Assembly (NCBI GenBank): GCA_964415295.1
Contig: CAYPYN010000001.1
Span: forward strand, 186,001-250,000
DNA length: 64,000 bases
Direction: 5' to 3'
Source: SB21 sp964415295
GTDB lineage: Bacteria > CLD3 > SB21
Below the pieces are notes generated by a model. It did not search any database. It had not been told where the DNA came from and was given only the letters and a program-made list of their open reading frames with translations. Of the stretch, positions 54,198-63,686 are shown one piece after another (the first letter of the stretch is position 1; each line of letters starts with the position of its first letter). Both the position numbers and the translations under genes were made by a program.

Positions 54198-55223
54198 ATG
54201 GAATTATTCAATATCTTTAACAACGAAATCGCCATCGACCTGGGCACAGCTAATACGCTGGTGTATGTGAGAAACAAAGGCATCGTGATTAACGAGCCGT
54301 CCATCGTTGCGATCAACAAGCGCAGCAATAAGCTCATCGCCATCGGCAAAGAAGCCAAAGAAATGATGGGCCGCACCCACGAGGAGATCATCGTGGTTCG
54401 CCCGCTGAAAGACGGCGTCATCGCGGATTTTGAGATGACCGAACTCATGCTGCAGGAATTTATCCGCAAGGTAAGTCCGGCGCGGTTCATGGGCAAACGC
54501 GTGGTCATCGGCGTCCCCAGCGGTATCACGATGGTGGAACAGCGCGCCGTTCGTGACTCGGCGGAACATGCCGGAGCCAAGGAAGTTTACCTCGTGGCCG
54601 AACCTATGGCCGCCGCGATCGGAGTCGGTATCAATATCGAAGAATCCAAAGGCAGTATGGTCATGGATATCGGCGGCGGCACGGCCGAGATCGCCGTAAT
54701 CGCGCTCAGCGGTATCGTCTGCGACCGCTCCATCCGCAATGCCGGCGACGAACTCACGAAAGCTATCATTCAATATTTCCGCATTCAGCATAATCTTCTG
54801 CTCGGCGACCAGACGGCCGAAGAGATCAAATGCAATATTGGTTCTGCCGTTCCGCTGCCCAAAGAGCTGACGATGGAGATCAAAGGGCGCGACATCGTCT
54901 CGGGCATTCCCCGCACGCTGGCCACCGATTCTGCCGAAGTCCGCAAAGCCCTGAACGAACCGATTTCCAAGATCATCGAAGGTACCAAGAATACGCTGGA
55001 ACGCACGCCGCCCGAACTCGCTTCGGACATTCTTGACCGCGGCATTGTCCTTACCGGCGGCGGCGCATTGATCAAAGGCCTCGACGAACGTATCAAAAAG
55101 GAAACCGGTTTGCCGGTCATCGTTGCCGAAGACCCTCTCACCGCAGTCGTTCGCGGCGTGGGTATCGTGCTGGAAAACCTGTCCAAATACCAGCAGGTCA
55201 TTCTGAAAGCGAAGAAATATTAA
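54198..55223 (+). CDS. mreB: rod shape-determining protein MreB
   Basis: The 341-residue actin homologue has the phosphate-1 motif DLGTANTLVYVRNKGIV, phosphate-2 DIGGGTAEIAVI, and the adenosine motif GIVLTGGGALIKGLDE. MreB forms membrane filaments that guide lateral wall synthesis. ATG 54198 gives the standard N-terminus (ELFNIFNNEIAID, whose amphipathic start fits membrane contact). It opens the mreBCD-mrdA-rodA set. Confidence 0.97.
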   Translation: MELFNIFNNEIAIDLGTANTLVYVRNKGIVINEPSIVAINKRSNKLIAIGKEAKEMMGRTHEEIIVVRPLKDGVIADFEMTELMLQEFIRKVSPARFMGKRVVIGVPSGITMVEQRAVRDSAEHAGAKEVYLVAEPMAAAIGVGINIEESKGSMVMDIGGGTAEIAVIALSGIVCDRSIRNAGDELTKAIIQYFRIQHNLLLGDQTAEEIKCNIGSAVPLPKELTMEIKGRDIVSGIPRTLATDSAEVRKALNEPISKIIEGTKNTLERTPPELASDILDRGIVLTGGGALIKGLDERIKKETGLPVIVAEDPLTAVVRGVGIVLENLSKYQQVILKAKKY

Positions 55224-55305
55224 TTCGTCCCTTTTCATGAATATCGCCGGAAAAGAATCCATGCGCCATGCGGTCCGATTCCATACATCATAGGAAAGAA
55301 CCGCT

Positions 55306-56172
55306 ATGCTTTGGAAGATAAAAAATATCCGTGACGATTTTTTTCAGATCATTGATGTCTACAGAAGTTACTTCGTCTTTCTGCTTCTCCTGATCGTTTC
55401 TGCCATTCTGCTGGAATCCAATACCAACCCTCAAATAACGTATTTCAGAAAACGCGCCATTTATATTTCAGCACTGATCGGCGAACAAATCAGCCGTTTC
55501 CCCAGGGTCTGGCAATGGGAAGAGACGAACCGGGAAATGATGCAGCGCAATATCGAGCTTTCCAAGCGCAATATCGTATTGGAAGACGCTTTCCTTGAGA
55601 ATATCAAGCTCCGTCAGATGCTGAAGTTCCAGCAGCGCTTTCCTTTGAATACCATCCCCGCACGGATCATTATGAAGGCGCCGGATCCCGGCATGAGTAC
55701 GATCACATTAGACAAGGGGTTTCGCGACGGCGTCCGGGAACACCAGAATGTCATCACCGACCGCGGGTTGGTCGGCATGATCACGCATACCGATGATCAT
55801 TACTCCGTTTGTCAGATCATGCTGGACAAAACGTTCCGCGCCGCTTCGGTCATCCAGCGTACGCGTCTCAACGGGATCGTCTTCTGGCAGGGCACTCCCA
55901 ACCGGGTAGGCTTCTACGGTGTTCTGAAGAATCTTGACGTGAGAATCGGAGATGTTATTTTGACTTCCGAATACAGCGAATTTTTTCTGCCCAATTTTCA
56001 GATCGGCGTCGTAGAAGCGATCGACAATGAGATTGAGGGTATTTTCAAGAATATTCATGTGAAGACATCCGTTGACTTTAATACGATCGAAGAGGTATTT
56101 GTTGTCACCGATACGTCAAAGACGCTCACCGAACGTGTCGGATTTGAAAGCTATTTTACGATCAAGCCTTAA
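55306..56172 (+). CDS. mreC: rod shape-determining protein MreC
   Basis: The 288-residue protein has one membrane span (about 20-45), a coiled-coil stretch (about 70-110, NIELSKRNIVLEDAFLENI), and a beta-rich periplasmic domain with RGLVGMI, MLDKTFRAASVIQRT and GVLKNLDVRIGD, the MreC pattern. It bridges MreB and MreD to the periplasmic PBP2. The gap of 82 bases after mreB has no other signal. Confidence 0.92.
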   Translation: MLWKIKNIRDDFFQIIDVYRSYFVFLLLLIVSAILLESNTNPQITYFRKRAIYISALIGEQISRFPRVWQWEETNREMMQRNIELSKRNIVLEDAFLENIKLRQMLKFQQRFPLNTIPARIIMKAPDPGMSTITLDKGFRDGVREHQNVITDRGLVGMITHTDDHYSVCQIMLDKTFRAASVIQRTRLNGIVFWQGTPNRVGFYGVLKNLDVRIGDVILTSEYSEFFLPNFQIGVVEAIDNEIEGIFKNIHVKTSVDFNTIEEVFVVTDTSKTLTERVGFESYFTIKP

Positions 56173-56198
56173 CCGTTTACTTAAACGATTTTTTCAAT

Positions 56199-56723
56199 AT
56201 GCGCCGCAAAAGAAATCAGCTTATTCTGACGCTCGTCATCACGGGATTGATCTTTTATTTTCTTCAATCCGCTCTGATCAACCCGTTTCTTTCCATCGGA
56301 CCCAATTTTCCGGATCTGCTGCTGATCCTTACCGTTTTCGTAGGCATCCGGCTGGGTCAGATGGGCGGCTCGGTTTTCGGATTTTCAGCCGGTCTCCTTC
56401 AAGATGTGCTGATTGATTTCTACGGATTGAATGCGCTCTGCAAGACCGTGATCGGATTTATTGCCCGTTATTTCCGTGCGGATAAAGTATTATTGGTAGA
56501 GAAATATTATTTTCCGATTAGCGTTTTCTTTAGCGCACTCATCCAGGGATTCTTGTTCTACGGTTTCATGGCCCTGGATTCGTCCCTGAATTTCTATTCG
56601 CTGTACACGCAGCATGCTGTGCCTAATGCGGTTTACAGCGCCGTTGCGGCCTTTACGCTCCGGCTGGCCATACCAGACCGGTTTTTGAATTTCGTGCACT
56701 ATGATATCCAATACGAATATTAG
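56199..56723 (+). CDS. mreD: rod shape-determining protein MreD
   Basis: The 174-residue membrane protein has about five spans and the MreD pattern, with PNFPDLLLILTVFVGIRLGQMGGSVFGFSAGLLQDVL. It sits between mreC and the PBP2 gene, as usual for this family. Sequence conservation of MreD is low, so position is part of the evidence. Confidence 0.88.
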   Translation: MRRKRNQLILTLVITGLIFYFLQSALINPFLSIGPNFPDLLLILTVFVGIRLGQMGGSVFGFSAGLLQDVLIDFYGLNALCKTVIGFIARYFRADKVLLVEKYYFPISVFFSALIQGFLFYGFMALDSSLNFYSLYTQHAVPNAVYSAVAAFTLRLAIPDRFLNFVHYDIQYEY

Positions 56724-56738
56724 CCCACGCGAGACCCT

Positions 56739-58559
56739 ATGAATACGCGTTCCGTCATCTTTTCCCTGACTATCGGTTTCTTATGGCTGATATTGCTGGC
56801 CCGCCTGTTTTATCTCCAGATCGTTCAGACGAATTATTTTGCCGCGCGTGCGGAGAACAATGCCACCCGAATGATCGATCAGATACCCGCCCGCGGTCTG
56901 ATTTTTGACCGATACGGAAAACTGATCGTAGAAAATCAACCGACCTTTTCAGTGCAGATCACGCCGGCAGAATTTGACACCAACAGCGCGTCTGAATTCG
57001 AGTACCTGGCCCAACACCTTCAGATGTCCCCCGATGCCATACGGCAAAAATTGCGCGGCGTTTGGCCGTATACCGCGGTAACGATCAAAGAAGACGTGGA
57101 CTTTACGATAATCGCGCAGTTGGAGGAAGAAAAGAATAAGCATCCAGGACTGGATTTCAAAGTGGATATTCACCGCATCTATGCATCCGAAATCACGATG
57201 CCGCATATCATCGGCTACCTCAACCAGATCACCGAACAGACGATCGGCTACTACAAGACCGGTGATTTCGCCGATACCGACTATAAGATCGGCGAACGCG
57301 TCGGAGCGGCCGGAATTGAAAAATTCTACGAGATCGAACTGCGCGGACAGAAAGGTTATCATCAGCTTCAAAGCGATGCCAAGGGAAAAGTTGTAAAAGA
57401 CCTCGGGATCGTCAAACATCCGACCGATGGTTATAACCTGTATCTGACCATAGATCTGGATTATCAAAGATTCGTTGAGAGCGTCCTGGGGCCGAACAAG
57501 GGATCCATCATCGTCATGGATGTTCGCACCGGCGATATTCTCGCGGCGACCAGCAAGCCGGATTATAACATCCGGTGGTTCGTCGAAGGCATCACTCTGG
57601 ATCAATGGAAGGAACTCAATGAGAATCCCGATAAGCCCATGTTCAACCGGATCGTACAAAGCGGATATGCGCCGGGTTCCACATTCAAGATGATCACCTC
57701 CATTGCCGCACTGGAAGAAGGTCTTGTGACACCGGAAACCTATATTGAATGCAAGGGATTTTACTTGCTTGGCGGCAATCGTTTCCGCTGCTGGAACTGG
57801 ACCGGCCACGGTCATGTCAATATGCACGGAGCCATCACGCATTCCTGCGACGTGTATTATTACACGATCGCCTGGCAGTTGGGAATCAACAAACTCGCCA
57901 AATATGCCAAAATGTTCGGACTTGGAGAGCTTACGGGTGTTGATCTTCCCAACGAAAGAAAAGGCGTGATCCCGACCACGGATTATTTCGACAGCCGTTA
58001 CGGCAGGAATAATTGGAAATCCGGAACGGTCGTCAATCTGGGAATCGGTCAGGGAGAGATCCTGGTGACCCCGGTCCAACTGGCGCAATATGCAGCCATG
58101 CTCGCCAATTCGGGTAAATACCAGCAGCCGCATTTCGTACGTTACGCGGAGGATCAGGAAGGAATCAGAAAGATCCTGTATCCTATCAAGACGGTCCCTG
58201 TGAAACCGGATCACATTGAACTCATGCGCCAGGCCATGTGGGCTGTCGTGAATACCTACGAAGGTACCGGCAAACGCGCGTGGACCAAGTGGCAGGCCGC
58301 CGGCAAGACCGGCACGGCCGAAAACGTTCACGGCAACTACCACGGCTGGTTCATCGGCTTTGCGCCCTATGCCGATCCCGAGATAGCCGTTGTGATCCTT
58401 ATGGAAAACGGGGGCGAAGGTTCCGATGTGGCCGCTCCGGTTTCGGCGACGGTCATGAATTACTATTTTAACTACGTCCGAGGGAAAAAGCCTTTCGATC
58501 CGTCGGAATTAAAAGAAAAACGGTTCCAGTCCATCAGAAACGCTCAATTAACGCCCTAA
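56739..58559 (+). CDS. mrdA: penicillin-binding protein 2 (transpeptidase)
   Basis: The 606-residue protein has an N-terminal anchor, the PBP dimer domain (about 45-230, with RGLIFDRYGKLIVENQPTF) and the transpeptidase domain with S314 in the SxxK motif (GSTFKM), the SxD motif S369-C-D and K523-T-G. It makes cross-links in the lateral wall of the elongasome. It follows mreD by 15 bases and precedes rodA by 3. Confidence 0.95.
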   Translation: MNTRSVIFSLTIGFLWLILLARLFYLQIVQTNYFAARAENNATRMIDQIPARGLIFDRYGKLIVENQPTFSVQITPAEFDTNSASEFEYLAQHLQMSPDAIRQKLRGVWPYTAVTIKEDVDFTIIAQLEEEKNKHPGLDFKVDIHRIYASEITMPHIIGYLNQITEQTIGYYKTGDFADTDYKIGERVGAAGIEKFYEIELRGQKGYHQLQSDAKGKVVKDLGIVKHPTDGYNLYLTIDLDYQRFVESVLGPNKGSIIVMDVRTGDILAATSKPDYNIRWFVEGITLDQWKELNENPDKPMFNRIVQSGYAPGSTFKMITSIAALEEGLVTPETYIECKGFYLLGGNRFRCWNWTGHGHVNMHGAITHSCDVYYYTIAWQLGINKLAKYAKMFGLGELTGVDLPNERKGVIPTTDYFDSRYGRNNWKSGTVVNLGIGQGEILVTPVQLAQYAAMLANSGKYQQPHFVRYAEDQEGIRKILYPIKTVPVKPDHIELMRQAMWAVVNTYEGTGKRAWTKWQAAGKTGTAENVHGNYHGWFIGFAPYADPEIAVVILMENGGEGSDVAAPVSATVMNYYFNYVRGKKPFDPSELKEKRFQSIRNAQLTP

Positions 58560-58562
58560 ATT

Positions 58563-59816
58563 ATGATCGCAGAAAAGATCAGGAGTTTTCTAAAAGATCT
58601 GGATTATTTCATCCTTGTACCGACACTTCTATTGTGCGGCATCGGGCTTGCCAGTATTTACAGCTCCACGTATTACGGAGGAGAAGAACTTCATTTCAAT
58701 TTCACCAAACAACTGATTCATTTCGGTATCGGATTATTGCTGATGATGATTATCATTCTGATCCCGATACGGCTGATCGACGGTGCGGCGATTTCATTGT
58801 ACGCCGTGACCCTTATCCTGCTTGTCCTGGTTTTTGTCATGGGCTCGGTGCGGTACGGCGCCCAGCGCTGGTTTGCGATCGGCCCATTCAGTCTTCAGCC
58901 GTCGGAAATTGCGAAGATCGCTGCCATTCTTTGCGTGGCGCGGATGCTCGCCCTCAGCCGGGTTAATCCGGCCCATATCGCTAATATTGCCATCACATTC
59001 GCTCTGATCCTCATCCCCCTGTTCCTTGTTATGAAACAGCCTGATCTCGGAACGGCATTGTGCATAGGCAGTGTCGCCTTGCCGATCCTGTATTGGCATG
59101 GGATTTCTTTATTCTCGATCTTTGTCATGTTCTCCCCGATCGCCACCGTTCTCGTACATATCGGATCCGGGTATAGTTTCGAAGCTTTTATCCTGACCCT
59201 TTTTGTCATTCTTGCTATCCTCTACTTTTCAAAACGTAAGACGGGGATCATCCTGGCCGTATTTGCACTGAACATCATAGTCGGACTTTCGTCGGAGCCT
59301 TTGTGGGATTCTCTCAAAGACTATCAGAAGGAGCGCATCCTGAACTTCATTGAGCCGGAGAGGGACACGCAAGGCAGCGGATATCAGGTGCGCCAATCCA
59401 AAATTGCCATCGGTGCCGGCGGTTTTACGGGAAAAGGTTTTATGCAGGGAACCCAAACACAATTGAAATTCCTGCCTGAGCAGCATACCGATTTTATCTT
59501 TACGGTCGTCGGAGAGGAGTTCGGTTTTCTGGGAGCGGCGTTTCTGCTTCTTTTGTTCGGTATCCTGATATTCCGGCTCATTCTCATCGCCGATGTGGTG
59601 GATGATAAATTTGCGAATCTGGTCTTGATCGGCATTGCCTCCCTTTTCTCGTTTCAGGTCATGGTCAATATCGGGATGACCACAGGCATCATGCCTGTTA
59701 CCGGTATCCCGTTGCCGCTGCTCAGTTATGGAGGAACGGCTTTATGGACCAATCTCAGTCTGGTCGGGATTGCGCTGAATATTTCCATGAGAAAAAAAGT
59801 TTACGATATCCATTAA
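58563..59816 (+). CDS. rodA: RodA peptidoglycan glycosyltransferase (SEDS)
   Basis: The 417-residue protein has about ten spans and the SEDS signature: GAQRWFAIGPFSLQPSEIAKI with the essential Asp/Glu region, and GFLGAAFLLLLFG plus LPLLSYGGTALW. RodA polymerises glycan strands and pairs with PBP2, whose gene is directly upstream. The region VKPPDL-like motif appears as VMKQPDLGTAL. Confidence 0.94.
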   Translation: MIAEKIRSFLKDLDYFILVPTLLLCGIGLASIYSSTYYGGEELHFNFTKQLIHFGIGLLLMMIIILIPIRLIDGAAISLYAVTLILLVLVFVMGSVRYGAQRWFAIGPFSLQPSEIAKIAAILCVARMLALSRVNPAHIANIAITFALILIPLFLVMKQPDLGTALCIGSVALPILYWHGISLFSIFVMFSPIATVLVHIGSGYSFEAFILTLFVILAILYFSKRKTGIILAVFALNIIVGLSSEPLWDSLKDYQKERILNFIEPERDTQGSGYQVRQSKIAIGAGGFTGKGFMQGTQTQLKFLPEQHTDFIFTVVGEEFGFLGAAFLLLLFGILIFRLILIADVVDDKFANLVLIGIASLFSFQVMVNIGMTTGIMPVTGIPLPLLSYGGTALWTNLSLVGIALNISMRKKVYDIH

Positions 59817-59822
59817 ACACCT

Positions 59823-60509
59823 ATGATCAAAGCCGTCATTTTTGATTTGGACAATACGCTCGTGGATTTCATCGCGATGAAAAAGCGAGCGATCACGGCC
59901 GCGGTGGAAGCCATGGTTGATGCGGGACTTGGGCTTCCTAAGGATGAGATCATACAGCGTATCTGGCATATCTACGATGAAAGAGGATTTGAGCACCAGA
60001 AAGTCTTTGACGATTTACTGGAAAACATGTTCGGTAAGATCGATCACAAGATACTTGCCAGCGGTATTGTCGCGTATCGCCAGGCCCGGGAGGCATCGCT
60101 GGTGACCTATCCGCACGTGTCTTCCACACTGATCGAATTGACCAAAGGAGGATTCAAACTGGCGGTGGTAAGCGACGCACCGGCGCGTGAAGCCTGGCTG
60201 AGGCTGTGTTATCTCAAGCTTCATCATGTTTTCGATGCGGTCGTCACCTACGACGACACGTTCAAACGTAAACCCGATCCGGCACCGTTTTTGAAAGCGC
60301 TGTCGCTGTTGCATGTCAAGGCCGAAGAAACGCTCATGATCGGCGACTGGGCGGAACGCGACGTGCTCGGAGCCAACCAGCTTGGCATGAAAACCGTTTT
60401 CGCCCGCTACGGAGATATCTTCGACACGAAGGAACACGGCGCGGATTACGAGATCAACGACATCAGTGAACTGCCCGACATTCTGAAAAAAGAGAATTCA
60501 AAATCGTGA
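59823..60509 (+). CDS. HAD-superfamily hydrolase
   Basis: The 228-residue protein has motif I FDLDNTLVDF, motif II Ser in AVVSDAP, motif III Lys in KRKPDPAPF and motif IV in IGDWAERDV. This is the HAD subfamily IA layout with a helical cap (about 16-90), typical of phosphoglycolate-phosphatase-like enzymes. It follows rodA by 6 bases and overlaps the next gene by 4. Substrate unknown. Confidence 0.9.
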   Translation: MIKAVIFDLDNTLVDFIAMKKRAITAAVEAMVDAGLGLPKDEIIQRIWHIYDERGFEHQKVFDDLLENMFGKIDHKILASGIVAYRQAREASLVTYPHVSSTLIELTKGGFKLAVVSDAPAREAWLRLCYLKLHHVFDAVVTYDDTFKRKPDPAPFLKALSLLHVKAEETLMIGDWAERDVLGANQLGMKTVFARYGDIFDTKEHGADYEINDISELPDILKKENSKS

Positions 60510-61258
60510 CTCGTCCATTCCTCATGGCTTTGAGACCGCTTCACCCTTTCGTGTGTCTAGTTTTCCTTTCCTGCGCACCCGTTTCTTATCTTGAGAACCA
60601 TGAACCCACCGATCTCATTTTTCAAAAGAAAACGTATGGCGGCGTTGCAACACTGGTGGGAACGGAACTGCAGGCTCCGGGGTTCAGTCTGTACGCGGAC
60701 GGAAGGGTGTTTTACTATCAATACATCGATGGAAAAAGACAGCTTGTTTATACACGTCTCGCTAAAAAGGATTTTCTGAGGATCTATGTCTGGATCAAAA
60801 AAAACATGAATCGGACTATAAAGGATCCTCCAAAGAATAGCGAAGCGCCGATAACCGAATTCTCCTTTGGCCGTGAGACTACGGGAATAGAAGGTCTTGG
60901 ATTTGTCAAAGGTGATCCCGGCTTGGATTCTCTGCAGGAATTCAGCAAGGCGATCGACCGGATCAACTTCGACAGAAGCAAGAGATACATGTCCAACAAG
61001 ATCATTCTTTACGTCAAGAAACTCCCGTCCGGCGATCCCGAGTCATGGCCGAAATGGGATATCAAAGATATTGATCCGGCTTCCGTATACAGGAAAGAGC
61101 TCAGTTTCTACGAACCAAATTCGGACGAAAACAGCCTCGTACTGGAGGGCGATCTGGCCAAACAAGTTCAAAACAAGATCGAACAGGCAAGTATTTATCA
61201 GAAATTCGGTTTCAATAATCAGATCTTTGCGGTCGGTTACAGGCCGGTGTTACCTTAA
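60506..61258 (+). CDS. lipoprotein of unknown function
   Basis: The 250-residue protein has a signal region and lipobox LSCAP (about residues 21-25). The mature part includes GFSLYADGRVFYYQYIDGKRQ, SFYEPNSDENS and AVGYRPVLP, which I do not recognise. The start is GTG 60506, overlapping the HAD stop as GTGA; an ATG at 60524 gives a shorter but also complete signal peptide. It is the last gene before the terminator. Confidence 0.68.
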   Translation: MTRPFLMALRPLHPFVCLVFLSCAPVSYLENHEPTDLIFQKKTYGGVATLVGTELQAPGFSLYADGRVFYYQYIDGKRQLVYTRLAKKDFLRIYVWIKKNMNRTIKDPPKNSEAPITEFSFGRETTGIEGLGFVKGDPGLDSLQEFSKAIDRINFDRSKRYMSNKIILYVKKLPSGDPESWPKWDIKDIDPASVYRKELSFYEPNSDENSLVLEGDLAKQVQNKIEQASIYQKFGFNNQIFAVGYRPVLP

Positions 61259-61283
61259 AGCCGATGCAACTATCGATCAAATA

Positions 61284-61316
61284 AAAAACCCTGAGTTATA
61301 GAACTCAGGGTTTTTC
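61284..61316. terminator. bidirectional rho-independent terminator
   Basis: AAAAACCCTGAGTT (61284-61297), a 4-base loop and AACTCAGGGTTTTT (61302-61315) form a 14-pair stem that has T runs on both strands. It lies between the lipoprotein (plus strand) and groL (minus strand), ending both. Confidence 0.9.
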
Positions 61317-61378
61317 TATTGTAAATATGTCCCGATCTATTGTTGATCAGGAACTTAGGGAACGGGGTTCCCCGGGCA

Positions 61379-63031
61379 TTAGTACATGTCGCCCATTCCG
61401 CCGCCCGGCATAGGAGGCATAGCGGGTTTCTTTTCTTCTTTCTTCTCAAATACCGTCGCTTCGGTCGTCAGGAGCATACCGGCCACCGATGCCGCATTTT
61501 CCAGAGCTGTGCGGGTCACTTTGGTCGGATCGATCACGCCGGCCTTGAGCAGGTCTTCATATTGCTCGGTCAGGGCGTTGAATCCGAAGTGCTCGGTACC
61601 ATCTTTGACTTTCTGCACAACGATGGAGGCTTCGATACCGCAGTTCTCAACGATCTGACGGATCGGCTCTTCGAGAGCGCGGCGCACGATCGCAACACCA
61701 AGGCCCATATCGCCGACCAGGAATTTATCGTTGATGCCGCCCTTGCCTTTTTCGAGCGACTTCTGAGCGCGGATCAAAGCGACGCCGCCGCCGGCCACGA
61801 TACCTTCTTCGACCGCGGCACGGGTAGCATGCAGAGCGTCTTCGACACGGGCTTTTTTCTCCTTCATTTCCACTTCGCTCGCCGCGCCGATGCGGATCAC
61901 CGCAACGCCGCCGGCCAATTTCGCCAGACGTTCCTGCAGTTTTTCCTTATCGTAATCGCTGGTCGTATTCTCGATCTGCGTCTTGATCTGGGCGATACGG
62001 CCTTTGATGTTCTCTTTCTTGCCGATGCCTTCGACGATCGTAGTATTGTCTTTGTCAATGATCACTTTTTTGGCGGAACCGAGGTATTCGATCTTGGCGT
62101 TTTCGAGCTTGTAACCGGCCTCTTCGCTGATGACCGTTCCTCCGGTCAGGATCGCGATATCTTCCAGCATGGCTTTACGGCGATCTCCGAATCCGGGAGC
62201 TTTCACAGCCGCTACGCGCAACGTACCGCGCAACTTGTTAACGACCAGCGTAGCCAGCGCTTCGTTCTCAACATCTTCCGCAATGATGAGCAGAGATTTG
62301 CCCATCTGAACGGTCTTTTCGAGGACCGGGAGCAGATCTTTCATGACAGAGATCTTCTTATCATAGATCAGGATCTTGGGATCTTCGAGAACGGCTTCCT
62401 GTGTATCGGCGTCGGTGATGAAGTACGGGGACAAAAATCCGCGGTCGAACTGCATACCTTCGACGGTTTCGAGGGTGGTTTCGTAGCCTTTGGCTTCTTC
62501 TACGGTGATGACGCCGTCTTTGCCAACTTTCTCCATCGCATCGGCCAGCAATTTACCGATCTCCATATCGTTGTTAGCGGAGATGGCGGCCACCTGAGCG
62601 ATCTGCTCTTTGCCTTCGACCTTCTTGGTCATTTTCTTCAGTTCTTCGACGACCACTCTGACGGACGCATCGATGCCTTTTTTCAATTCCATCGGATTGG
62701 CGCCTGCGGTCACGTTCTTGGAACCCTCGCGGAAGATCGCCTGAGCCAGAACGGTGGCGGTAGTGGTACCGTCGCCGGCGATATCGCTGGTCTTGGAGGC
62801 CACTTCGCGAACCATCTGCGCGCCCATGTTCTCAACCGGCTCGTCCAGTTCGATCTCTTTGGCGACAGTCACGCCGTCTTTCGTAACGGTCGGAGCGCCG
62901 AATTTTTTGTCGATCAAAACGTTGCGGCCCTTCGGACCCAACGTCACTTTCACTGCATTTGCTAAAACGTCAACGCCTTTTTTCAGTTTCGTGCGGGCAT
63001 CGACATCAAATAAGATTTCTTTTGCTGCCAT
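61379..63031 (-). CDS. groL: chaperonin GroEL (60 kDa)
   Basis: The 550-residue protein has the GroEL hallmarks: TLGPKGRNVLIDKKFG, DGTTTATVLAQAI, the apical IAEDVENEAL, KAPGFGDRR, and a C-terminal Gly/Met-rich tail (MPPMPGGGMGDMY). It forms the folding chamber with the GroES lid. AGGAG lies upstream of the ATG. It is downstream of groS in one operon with a 54-base gap. Confidence 0.98.
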   Translation of the reverse strand: MAAKEILFDVDARTKLKKGVDVLANAVKVTLGPKGRNVLIDKKFGAPTVTKDGVTVAKEIELDEPVENMGAQMVREVASKTSDIAGDGTTTATVLAQAIFREGSKNVTAGANPMELKKGIDASVRVVVEELKKMTKKVEGKEQIAQVAAISANNDMEIGKLLADAMEKVGKDGVITVEEAKGYETTLETVEGMQFDRGFLSPYFITDADTQEAVLEDPKILIYDKKISVMKDLLPVLEKTVQMGKSLLIIAEDVENEALATLVVNKLRGTLRVAAVKAPGFGDRRKAMLEDIAILTGGTVISEEAGYKLENAKIEYLGSAKKVIIDKDNTTIVEGIGKKENIKGRIAQIKTQIENTTSDYDKEKLQERLAKLAGGVAVIRIGAASEVEMKEKKARVEDALHATRAAVEEGIVAGGGVALIRAQKSLEKGKGGINDKFLVGDMGLGVAIVRRALEEPIRQIVENCGIEASIVVQKVKDGTEHFGFNALTEQYEDLLKAGVIDPTKVTRTALENAASVAGMLLTTEATVFEKKEEKKPAMPPMPGGGMGDMY

Positions 63032-63085
63032 GTTATCATATCTCCTGTTAATTTATTTTCAAATTTCTCTTAAGCCGGGGCTGTA

Positions 63086-63358
63086 TTATCCCTGGATCGC
63101 CAAAATATCCGCCTGGTGCATGATCAGATATTTCTTATTATCGATACTGACTTCGGTGCCGGAATATTTACCGTACAATACCATGTCGCCAACTTTCACT
63201 TCCATCGGTTCGTCCTTTTTACCGGAACCCACGGCCAGAACTTTTCCTACCTGGGGTTTTTCTTTTGCGGTGTCGGGAATGATCAAGCCGCTCGCCGTTT
63301 TTTCTTCGGCTTCCATGCTTTCCACGATTACGCGGTCGCCTAAGGGTTTGAGTTTCAT
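63086..63358 (-). CDS. groS: co-chaperonin GroES (10 kDa)
   Basis: The 90-residue protein begins MKLKPLGDRVIV and has the mobile loop region (EEKTASGLIIPDTAKEKPQ) and GDMVLYGKYSGTEV, the complete GroES pattern. It forms the heptameric lid of GroEL. It is the first gene of the operon; the 5' region (63359-63563) carries the CIRCE operator. Confidence 0.98.
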   Translation of the reverse strand: MKLKPLGDRVIVESMEAEEKTASGLIIPDTAKEKPQVGKVLAVGSGKKDEPMEVKVGDMVLYGKYSGTEVSIDNKKYLIMHQADILAIQG

Positions 63359-63536
63359 CGTCGTCCTCCGTTGAATTTAATTGAATGATTGATTTGGTTA
63401 GTTATTCAAGGTTTTGATTGTAAAAATGCAGATCTAAAATCAACAAGTGCTCCACTGTAGCCAAGTTTTGTGCCAAAAATTGTATTTAAGTTTGCGGCTG
63501 ATTTTATATAATTTACACAAAAAAATCAAGCTATTT

Positions 63537-63563
63537 TTAGCAGTCTTTCAAATAGAGTGCTAC
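63537..63563 (-). promoter_or_regulatory. CIRCE operator for HrcA control of groESL
   Basis: TTAGCAGTC, a 9-base spacer and GAGTGCTAC match the CIRCE consensus TTAGCACTC-N9-GAGTGCTAA at 16 of 18 arm positions. HrcA binds CIRCE and represses chaperone genes until heat or unfolded protein removes it. It lies 179 bases before groS. A TTGATT (17 bases) TAAAAT pair just downstream on the minus strand may be the promoter. hrcA itself is not in the window. Confidence 0.85.
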
Positions 63564-63686
63564 AATGTCACACGCCGTCATGACTATGTGTCATGTTGTT
63601 ATGACAAAAATTCATAAAAATTGATTTCCGGAAATGCAAAAAATTCCATATATTCTTTTAATAAATCATGGTTTAAAGGGTATTCT

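Noticed and set aside
54204..55262. 352-codon minus-strand frame opposite mreB
   Set aside because: Mirror of a strongly conserved gene; no independent family.
56949..58343. 464-codon minus-strand frame opposite the PBP2 gene
   Set aside because: Mirror frame without a recognisable domain or binding site.
61340..62965. 541-codon plus-strand frame opposite groL
   Set aside because: It is the known kind of long antisense frame over groL caused by codon bias; His/Asp/Gly-rich without a family.
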